This document shows, piece after piece, positions 57,936 to 64,000 of a stretch of DNA of 64,000 nucleotides. The translations under genes were made by a program, and so were the position numbers. The notes under the pieces were generated by a model, which saw nothing but the letters and a program-made list of their open reading frames with translations, made no database searches and was not told the DNA's origin. The stretch's first letter is position 1; each line of letters opens with the position of its first letter. This stretch comes from Thermoplasmata archaeon (GTDB taxonomy: Archaea > Thermoplasmatota > Thermoplasmata > Lutacidiplasmatales > UBA184), in contig JAKIWE010000001.1 of assembly GCA_022750195.1 (NCBI GenBank), positions 494,672 to 558,671 of the forward strand, given 5' to 3'.

Positions 57936-59354
57936 TCAGTCGACTTCCTGAGGGCTGGAATAATTGTCGGCCAGATATTGAGCGGGATTCTCTTCGAACA
58001 CCGGCCGGCCCAGCGTGGGCGACGTATCTGGGTACCGGGCGTCAGTGGCGTTCGAGAAGAACACAGGGGCACGATGCATCGCCCAATCGAAATAGTCTAC
58101 AGGGAGGGTCGCCTGGCAGTCCCTGGCAGTGAGGCACCCTAACCCGAACCTCTGTTCCATCAACCGAAGGATACTGTCGAAGGATTCCGGTGCGTGGCTC
58201 ACATACCCGGCAGGTGTCCATGGACTGATCACGAGCAACGGGACCCGGAAGGAGAGTCCGTTCGCGTCCACCTGCGGCGGAGCGACGTGGTCGTAGTACC
58301 CACCGTAGTCGTCCCAGGTCACGAAGATCGCCGTGGAATTCCAGTAGGATGAGCTCTCGACGCTGTTCACGATCGAGGCCACCAGATTCTCGCCGTCGCT
58401 GAGGTTCGACGGCGGATGGTCCGAGGCCCCGCCGGGCGGGACGAACCAAGCGAGGTTTGGTAGCGTACCGGCGGCAATGTCGGCGAAGAACTGCGGGCGC
58501 GAGGCGAAATGCGGCGCGACATTGTACGACTGGGCCCGACCAGCCAACGGATTCCAAATGGCATACGCGCTGCCCGGCGTCAGGTCGCCCAGCGTGTTGA
58601 TCGCAACGGGATACGTCAGGAGGGGCCACTCGTAGTACGTCCAGGACACCTCAGGGTGTAACGCGAGTTCCTCCTCGATCGTCGGGGTCGCGTTGGACTG
58701 GTTGAGGTAGTTGTGGCGCTGGGCGAACGTTGTCAAGCCACCCGCGGGAAGTTGCAGAACTGAGGCCGGAGACTGTCCGGCGACGATGTACCAGTGGTTT
58801 GGAAGGCTGTAGCTCAGGGCCGAGGAGAAGAACGCGTCGCTCAACCCAAACTCCTGGGCCATGTCCCAGTACACAGGGAGGGTCGAGCCGTTGTAGTAGC
58901 CGAGCGTCGTGGTGCTGTTGTTCTCCGCTGGGAGGAATCCGTCCATCCGGCCGTCGTCGTAGGCCACGTGGGACGGGACCCACGTATGCGGAATATTCGG
59001 AGTGGAGAGGTTCGTTTGCGGGTACGGTCGGACGCACCCCAGGCTTAGGTCCGAAAGGTTCCTCGGGAGGCAGACCCCTGGGGGAAGACCGTTTGCCGCG
59101 ACGGGGCATACAGCGGAAACGACTCGGCAGTAGGTGCCGAAGTAGTTGTCGTACGCATGATTCTCCATGACGACGAAAATGATGTGTTCGAGGGATCGAA
59201 GCTTCTCTGGGAAGATTCCAGTGGCGGGACCGGAGGCGCGGACGAGCGCGTACCCGGCTAGGACTACCAAGACCGCGCACGCCACAGCTGCGAGGGCTGA
59301 CTTCGAGGATTCACCAGAGCGGAGCTTTGGTCCGGAGCGAACCCGGCTTACCAT
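57936..59354 (-). CDS. Secreted or anchored PF04185 phosphoesterase (paralogue 1)
   Basis: 472 residues. N-terminal signal-anchor helix ([20 protein letters not shown]). Phosphoesterase core with the metal/nucleophile region [39 protein letters not shown]-type motif, and the C-terminal metal site [16 protein letters not shown], then [10 protein letters not shown]. This family includes phospholipase C and acid phosphatases acting outside the cell. It is a close paralogue of the gene at 61259, and the RmlA/RmlC-like genes lie between. TATA-like GATTACCC about 30 bases before ATG. Confidence 0.88.
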   Translation of the reverse strand: MVSRVRSGPKLRSGESSKSALAAVACAVLVVLAGYALVRASGPATGIFPEKLRSLEHIIFVVMENHAYDNYFGTYCRVVSAVCPVAANGLPPGVCLPRNLSDLSLGCVRPYPQTNLSTPNIPHTWVPSHVAYDDGRMDGFLPAENNSTTTLGYYNGSTLPVYWDMAQEFGLSDAFFSSALSYSLPNHWYIVAGQSPASVLQLPAGGLTTFAQRHNYLNQSNATPTIEEELALHPEVSWTYYEWPLLTYPVAINTLGDLTPGSAYAIWNPLAGRAQSYNVAPHFASRPQFFADIAAGTLPNLAWFVPPGGASDHPPSNLSDGENLVASIVNSVESSSYWNSTAIFVTWDDYGGYYDHVAPPQVDANGLSFRVPLLVISPWTPAGYVSHAPESFDSILRLMEQRFGLGCLTARDCQATLPVDYFDWAMHRAPVFFSNATDARYPDTSPTLGRPVFEENPAQYLADNYSSPQEVD

Positions 59355-59505
59355 GATCGAGTCTTGCTCGTGAACGGGTAATCAGTAGGGGGGCCGATGG
59401 TTACCTCTGAGTTAGGTCGGTCGCCCTGGGATATCCCAGGTCGCGAGCCGTGAGGGCAGGACCCGCCGCCCTGCAATCCCGCCTAGCCGAGCCCGGGCGG
59501 AGAGA

Positions 59506-60582
59506 TCAGAGGATGATGCGGCAGGCGTCCCCGATGATGAACGACTCGCCCGACGGCGGGTGCGTTCTCGCGTTCAGGACGGCCCCGCGCCCGATGATGC
59601 TATCGACGATCCGGATGCGAGCGTCGATCTGAACCCCCTCCATGAGGATCGAGCGGTCCACCTCGGCTTTGCGGATGACCGAATGGTCGCCGACGGAGGT
59701 GTACGGGCCCAAGAAGGCCCCGTCCTCAAGGTGGACGTCTCGGCCGAGAGCCACCGGGCCCCGTACTGCGGTACCTGGGCCGATCGTGCTGCCCTCGCCC
59801 AGCTCGATGAGCCCGCTGACCGAGGCGTGAGGATCGATCTGACCACGAACTTGGAACTCGCTGCGAGAGCGACTGGCGAGAACGCGCTCGTTGGCTTCGA
59901 GGAGGTCCTCGGGCCGGCCCGTGTCCTTCCACCAACCGTCAAGCCGAATAACGCGAACCTGGCCCGTTTCCTGCTGCAGGAGCCGGATCGCATCGGTGAT
60001 CTCGAGCTCGCCCCGTTGCGAGGGTTTGAGTTGGGCGATCACGTCGTGGATCGCGGGATCGAAGAGATACACCCCAACGACGGCGAGATTGCTCCGGGGG
60101 GACTTCGGCTTCTCTTCGACCGAGACGATGGTGTCGTGTGCGTCGAGCTCGGCAACTCCGTATTGGGAGGGTTCTTTCACAGGTACGACGCCGACGACCC
60201 CGCGGGCGTCCCCGACCCCGAAACGGTCCGCAAACGGTTTCGCGCCGTGCTCGAGCATGTTGTCGCCGAGGTACATCAGGAACGGCTCGTCGCCGAGGAA
60301 GTCCCGGGCACAGAGTACGGCGTGGGCCAGACCCTTCGGCTCAGCTTGGGGCACGTAGGTCACCCGTAGACCGAATCGGCTCCCGTCGCCGACCTGCTCC
60401 TCGATGCCCTCTCGGATGGGGCCTAGGATGACCGCGGCCTCCCTCACGCCCGCCGCCCGAAGGTGCTGCAGACCGTAGAACAGCATCGGTTGGTTCGCGA
60501 TCGGAATCATGTGCTTGTTGCCGGAAAAGGTCAGCGGTCGAAGGCGCGTTCCATGACCTCCAGCGAGCAGCAGGCCTTTCAT
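59506..60582 (-). CDS. Glucose-1-phosphate thymidylyltransferase-like nucleotidyltransferase, long form
   Basis: 358 residues. N-terminal sugar-nucleotide transferase domain (1-235): LLAGGHGTRLRPLT, GNKHMIPIANQPML, PKGLAHAVL, YLGDNMLE and WWKDTGRPEDLLEAN. C-terminal left-handed beta-helix of hexapeptide repeats (about 245-358; IDPHASVSGLIELGEGSTIG as separate turns). This is the RmlA/StrD long archaeal form that makes dTDP- or UDP-glucose. It overlaps the RmlC-like gene by 4 bases. Start ATG 60582. It supplies an activated sugar, probably to the nearby glycan cluster. Confidence 0.92.
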   Translation of the reverse strand: MKGLLLAGGHGTRLRPLTFSGNKHMIPIANQPMLFYGLQHLRAAGVREAAVILGPIREGIEEQVGDGSRFGLRVTYVPQAEPKGLAHAVLCARDFLGDEPFLMYLGDNMLEHGAKPFADRFGVGDARGVVGVVPVKEPSQYGVAELDAHDTIVSVEEKPKSPRSNLAVVGVYLFDPAIHDVIAQLKPSQRGELEITDAIRLLQQETGQVRVIRLDGWWKDTGRPEDLLEANERVLASRSRSEFQVRGQIDPHASVSGLIELGEGSTIGPGTAVRGPVALGRDVHLEDGAFLGPYTSVGDHSVIRKAEVDRSILMEGVQIDARIRIVDSIIGRGAVLNARTHPPSGESFIIGDACRIIL

Positions 60583-61160
60583 GGGCGCACCACCTCGACG
60601 AGGTCCCAGGAGAAAGGTCGGCCGCCGAGGGAAGAAATGGGAGAATCGACGAACGGGACTCGACCTTCGTCGGCCGCGTTGTAGAGCGCCGTCGGGTAAT
60701 TCTGGAGTAGGAACGGTTCCTCGCGGTGCAGGTTCCCGATGCAGTGGTACACCTCGCGAGGGATCGTCACCATCGCTGTCGCGAGGTCCCGCTTCCCCGC
60801 CGGCGACGCCGGTTGGTGAACCGGAGCTCCGGCCATGCGAATCGCCTCGATCCTGCCCCGGGTGGGGCTCAAGGGTCGTGGATCGTAGAGCGCCAGGATC
60901 ATCTCCCCCAGCGGCACGACGAAGCGATCTTCTTGGTGGTGGTGGACGTGCCACCGGTCAATGTCCCGCCGTTCGCCGGGCACAGTTACCGACGTGTAGC
61001 TCATGGCGAAACGGTCGCCGGCGACGCTCGCGTCGTCCGAGCGAAGAGTCTCAATCAGAAATCCGCGCGGATCGAAGTGAACCGTCCGGGGGAGGACGAT
61101 CACATCGTGCAGGTGGGAGTCGAAAGGCTCGATTGTCGCGAGCCTTGGCTGGTCCGTCAC
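60579..61160 (-). CDS. RmlC-like dTDP-4-dehydrorhamnose 3,5-epimerase family protein
   Basis: 193 residues, cupin fold: DPRGFLIETLRSDD, RWHVHHHQEDRFVVPLG, ILALYDPR, REVYHCIGNLHREE and NYPTALYN. This is the RmlC/FdtA-like cupin layout. The catalytic His-Asp pair of RmlC is not certain, so a ketoisomerase of a related dTDP-sugar is also possible. GTG 61160 is chosen because the TATA box lies exactly 26-27 bases upstream. No RmlB or RmlD gene is adjacent. Confidence 0.8.
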   Translation of the reverse strand: MTDQPRLATIEPFDSHLHDVIVLPRTVHFDPRGFLIETLRSDDASVAGDRFAMSYTSVTVPGERRDIDRWHVHHHQEDRFVVPLGEMILALYDPRPLSPTRGRIEAIRMAGAPVHQPASPAGKRDLATAMVTIPREVYHCIGNLHREEPFLLQNYPTALYNAADEGRVPFVDSPISSLGGRPFSWDLVEVVRP

Positions 61161-61182
61161 AATCGACAATCTTGTCAACGGC

Positions 61183-61192
61183 GTATTTATAC
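61183..61192 (-). promoter_or_regulatory. TATA box of the rmlC-like/rmlA-like operon
   Basis: Minus strand GTATAAATAC is centred 27 bases before GTG 61160, so the transcript should begin at the start codon itself. This is the best TATA match in the window. Confidence 0.6.
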
Positions 61193-61258
61193 ATGGGGGC
61201 GTGGGCGGGTCGGCACTGCCTGGGCCGGAGTCTATAGAGCGCGGAAGGTCCAGACACG

Positions 61259-62677
61259 TCAGTCCTCGTCGGCGAGGCTCGAGTAGTTCTCGGCAAGGTA
61301 TTGCTCCACATTCGCGCGGTACACTCCGGTCCCTGAGGGGGGCTGAAAGTACGGGTACCGCGAGGAGGTGGCATTCTCGAAGTAGACCGGCGAACGGTGG
61401 AGGTTGAACTGGAAGAAGTCGAGCGGCAACGTCGCGCCGCAATCCCGCGCGGTGAGGCATCCTAGGCCGAACCTCAGCTCCATGAGGCGGAGTACCGACT
61501 CGAAATCCTCCGTGGCGTGGCTCACGTACCCTGCGGGGGTCCAGGGACTGACCACGAGGAACGGTACCCGGAAAGAGAGTCCGAACCCATCGACCTGGGG
61601 CGGAGCGACATGGTCATAGAATCCCCCGTAGTCATCCCAAGTCAGGAATACTGCGGTACTGTTCCAGTAGGCGGATTCTTCGACGCTATTGACGACCGTC
61701 GCGATGAAGTTCTCGCCAAGGGAGATGTTCTGAGGCGGGTGGTCCGAGGTACTGCCCGACGGGATAACCCAAGATAGGTCAGGAAGGGAGCCAGCGGCGA
61801 CGTCGGTAAAGAACTGTGTGCGCGGCGCGAAGTGGGAGGTCAGCGTGTACGACGAGAACGGCGCGGCGAGTGGATTCCAAAGGGAGTACGCGCTGCCGTC
61901 GAGATTGTCATTGAGGATGTTAATGGCCGAATGGTACGTTACCAGCGGAAAGTCGTAGTAGGTCCAGCTTACTGCCGGGTGATGGGCCAACTCGCCTTCG
62001 ATGGTGGGCGTCGCGTTGGCTTCGTTGAGATACTGATGGTGTTGGGGAAACGCCCCGATCGACGGGAGCACCCCTTGCAGGATCGATTGCGGCGTCTGGC
62101 CCGCAATGATGTACCAATGGTTCGGCAAGCTATAGGACAACGTCGACGAGAAGAACGAGTCACTCATACCAAATTCTTGAGCGAGGTCCCAGTAGACCGG
62201 AATCGTCGAGCCGTTGTAGTGGCCCATGGTTTCGGAGTTATTGTCCTCCGCGGGGTAGAACCCGTCCATCTTTCCGTTGTCGTAGGCGGTGTGAGCGGGA
62301 GCCCAGTAGTGGGGCATGTCTGGCGTCACTAGGGAGGTTTCGTTGAACGGTCGCACGCACCCCGTGGCCAAGGACCCTATCACTCGAGGGATGCAAGTAG
62401 GGGGTGGAATCCCGTTTGCGGGCTCCGGACAATCCAGGGAAGCATGCTGACAATACACCCCAAAGTAATCGTCGTAAGCGCGATTCTCCATCACAACGAA
62501 TACGATGTGGTCCAGCTTCGAGAGTTGAAACGTTTGGATAAGATTAGACGACGGGTATGGGAGTGCGACGATGTTGGTGCCGGTACCGACAAGTGCGGCG
62601 ACTGCGAGCACGGCTGCAAGACGTCTGAAGGTCAGTGCGACCGCTTGCGGTTGAGCCAGCTCCTCGACTTTCGCCAA
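61259..62677 (-). CDS. Secreted or anchored PF04185 phosphoesterase (paralogue 2)
   Basis: 472 residues, the same length as the protein at 57936 and highly similar throughout: [65 protein letters not shown]. Signal-anchor helix [19 protein letters not shown]. The TTG start at 62677 is supported by a TATA-like element 26 bases upstream, giving a leaderless TTG-initiated message. The duplicates flank the two nucleotide-sugar genes, suggesting a shared envelope or phosphate-scavenging function. Confidence 0.85.
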   Translation of the reverse strand: MAKVEELAQPQAVALTFRRLAAVLAVAALVGTGTNIVALPYPSSNLIQTFQLSKLDHIVFVVMENRAYDDYFGVYCQHASLDCPEPANGIPPPTCIPRVIGSLATGCVRPFNETSLVTPDMPHYWAPAHTAYDNGKMDGFYPAEDNNSETMGHYNGSTIPVYWDLAQEFGMSDSFFSSTLSYSLPNHWYIIAGQTPQSILQGVLPSIGAFPQHHQYLNEANATPTIEGELAHHPAVSWTYYDFPLVTYHSAINILNDNLDGSAYSLWNPLAAPFSSYTLTSHFAPRTQFFTDVAAGSLPDLSWVIPSGSTSDHPPQNISLGENFIATVVNSVEESAYWNSTAVFLTWDDYGGFYDHVAPPQVDGFGLSFRVPFLVVSPWTPAGYVSHATEDFESVLRLMELRFGLGCLTARDCGATLPLDFFQFNLHRSPVYFENATSSRYPYFQPPSGTGVYRANVEQYLAENYSSLADED

Positions 62678-62698
62678 CGAGGGGTCGCAAGCTTCTCA

Positions 62699-62705
62699 GA
62701 ATATG
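62699..62705 (-). promoter_or_regulatory. TATA-like element of phosphoesterase paralogue 2
   Basis: Minus strand TCATATTC is centred 26 bases before the TTG start at 62677, the leaderless distance. Confidence 0.4.
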
Positions 62706-63020
62706 AACACTGTGCGTGCAGGTAGTACCTAGGGCCCCGGGCCCGGCCGACGGCGTTGGGGCGTGGGAGGCGGACGGAGACATGTGCGGCCTGAACGACG
62801 TCGGGGCGAGGGGAAAACGGGCGTGAATCGGGTGCGACGATAAGGACAAGGTGGCCCAAACGTATCGGGCGCCACCCTTCGCCAGATCCAGCATGACCAT
62901 TGGACCCCTTCCTCAGGGGAAACCGGAGGCCCTAGTTCCCGGGTCGCTCTGGTTCCGGTGGGGCTTTGCGATGGATTGGGCCAACCATTCCTTGGGACTC
63001 ACGACCAGACCACGTGCCAG
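62706..63020. other. Intergenic stretch without a recognised gene
   Basis: About 315 bases between the divergent phosphoesterase and the beta-helix protein. It contains a GC-rich palindrome-like block near 62730-62745 but no frame with coding character. The beta-helix frame is open back to the stop at 62841-62843, so its real start could lie in this stretch. Confidence 0.4.
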
Positions 63021-64000
63021 ATGCGGCAAACGGTTCAAGCTGCCTGGGGCATGCGCCACGCCATGGCGCCGGATGTCGAGCAGTCGATTGTTTGGGACGG
63101 ACTTCGTGGGCGGCTCGGCCCCGGAAGCTTTACCACATCTCATGTGACCACGCTCGCCTCCGGATCATCACTGGAACTCGACGGCGCCTCCATTCGTCGT
63201 GAAGGGGACGACCAGGTCTTCGCCGTGAACACTGGGGGTCATGATGTCCAGCTGACGGGATCCCTTTCCTTCGACGGCGGCGGAACTCCTCGCTCCGCGA
63301 TTCGGATTACCGGCGCGCACGACATCCAGGTCAATCTCGTCGCGAACGCAATGGGAATTACCGGCGCGAAACCGTTCGTCTTCGTCCAGAACTCGGAACG
63401 GGTCAGTATCGGCGGCGATCTCCGCTCTGACGACGCATCGGTCATACGGACGGACGACAGTTCGGGACTCGACATTTCCGGCGTAAACTCGCGGCTGACC
63501 GCCGATCCGGGCGAGGCGGTGGTTCGCGTTGTCTCGAGCTCCGCAACTACGAAACCGGTCAGAGGCATCATAGTGCACGACTGCGACATCGACGGCGGCC
63601 GAGTCTTTACGGCGCATGGGGCGCCAGGGGCTCTGATCAATGTCTCGGCAAACGCCGATGCCCCGGACATTCAGCAGGTCGAGATTCGTTCGATTCGAGT
63701 CCGGAATACTGGAGGCTACCAAGACGGAATCGACGTTGGACGCTGTTCAGGGACTATCGTGCGAGATGTGGCAGGGACGGACCTCAACTGCGTCGTCTCG
63801 GTAATGGGATCCAACGTAGAAGTGTCCAATGTCGTCGGAACCGCTTGCGCGGCACAGGTCGTCGCGATCGGCGACCCCACCTATCAAACGCGTGATCAGA
63901 GGGAGGTACTCGTCCGGTGCGCGATTGGTCTCGACTGCGGCACGGGCTATTCGAACCCGGCGGGGGCGGGAATAGGCGTCCTCACTACTTCCCCGCATAC
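63021..64000 (+). CDS. Right-handed beta-helix (pectate-lyase-like) protein, 3' end outside window
   Basis: The frame is open from 62844 to the right edge with no stop; ATG codons at 63021, 63051 and 63063 are candidate starts, 63021 giving at least 326 residues. From about 63150 the translation shows regularly spaced short beta strands and Asn/Gly-rich turns: LASGSSLELDGASI, DVQLTGSLSFDGGG, IQVNLVANAMGITG, GIIVHDCDIDGG, EIRSIRVRNTGGYQDG. This is the ladder of parallel beta-helix proteins (pectate lyase, tailspike or carbohydrate-binding types). There is no signal peptide at the candidate starts, which would fit a tailspike-like or differently exported protein. Base composition is visibly less GC-rich than neighbours, a hint of transfer. 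Confidence 0.65.
   Translation, partial: MRQTVQAAWGMRHAMAPDVEQSIVWDGLRGRLGPGSFTTSHVTTLASGSSLELDGASIRREGDDQVFAVNTGGHDVQLTGSLSFDGGGTPRSAIRITGAHDIQVNLVANAMGITGAKPFVFVQNSERVSIGGDLRSDDASVIRTDDSSGLDISGVNSRLTADPGEAVVRVVSSSATTKPVRGIIVHDCDIDGGRVFTAHGAPGALINVSANADAPDIQQVEIRSIRVRNTGGYQDGIDVGRCSGTIVRDVAGTDLNCVVSVMGSNVEVSNVVGTACAAQVVAIGDPTYQTRDQREVLVRCAIGLDCGTGYSNPAGAGIGVLTTSPH

Noticed and set aside
1-64000. CRISPR arrays, insertion sequences, integrases or attachment sites.
   Set aside because: No short direct repeats with regular spacers, no transposase motifs and no terminal inverted repeats were seen. The only regular repeats are within genes (PAS, kelch, propeller, Gly-rich).

Overview
The window is GC-rich chromosomal DNA (about two-thirds G+C by eye, not computed) with dense, often overlapping genes. 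It looks archaeal. Many genes have an A/T-rich TATA element 25-35 bases before the start codon and little or no 5' leader, as expected for leaderless archaeal transcription. Exported proteins are anchored by a C-terminal membrane helix with a short basic tail. A candidate archaeal-type SRP RNA lies near 13.2-13.5 kb. The mix of HxlR regulators, PF04185 phosphoesterases, kelch/YVTN/Fn3 surface proteins and a complete 2-oxoacid dehydrogenase operon suggests a high-GC terrestrial Thermoplasmatota lineage. That placement is an inference; no rRNA or marker protein is present to confirm it.

Layout. 1-0.3 kb: start of an exported protein cut by the left edge. 0.5-6.8 kb (minus): signalling operon with a histidine kinase carrying ten PAS domains, two stand-alone receiver proteins and a pirin. 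7.0-9.0 kb: ATP sulfurylase and an HxlR regulator. 9.1-13.1 kb: polytopic membrane protein translationally coupled to an alkaline-phosphatase-superfamily enzyme. 13.1-14.2 kb: the longest gene-poor stretch, with the SRP RNA candidate. 14.2-16.8 kb: operon of a GT2 glycosyltransferase fused to an unknown domain, plus three unknown proteins. 16.8-21.6 kb: surface/secreted proteins (Fn3-PKD protein, GH-A-like glycosidase, phosphoesterase). 21.7-26.2 kb: ATP-grasp, DUF1801 and MOSC proteins and an ABC-2 exporter (two permeases and an ATPase). 26.5-34.8 kb: three large surface beta-propeller proteins, two of them close paralogues.

35.0-42.4 kb (plus): compact operon for a lipoylated 2-oxoacid dehydrogenase complex: E1 alpha, E1 beta, E2, a second complete E1 alpha, E3, the octanoyltransferase LipB and an epimerase-like protein. 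42.5-45.2 kb: exported PQQ-like propeller and, divergently, a protein with a type I restriction HsdR N-terminal-like domain. 45.3-47.8 kb (minus): winged-helix regulator, SDR oxidoreductase and QueA-like protein, all overlapping. 47.9-57.9 kb (plus): polysaccharide/glycan assembly cluster with three GT2 enzymes, three GT4 enzymes, a GT-C-like membrane protein and a methyltransferase. 57.9-62.7 kb (minus): two paralogous secreted phosphoesterases flanking an RmlA-like nucleotidyltransferase and an RmlC-like epimerase. 63.0-64.0 kb: start of a right-handed beta-helix protein that runs off the right edge.

Overall the window is dominated by cell-surface biology: glycan synthesis, and surface or secreted propeller, Fn3 and phosphoesterase proteins. 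Embedded in it are one central-carbon operon and one unusually elaborate sensory kinase operon. I saw no CRISPR array, insertion sequence, integrase or confirmed tRNA.
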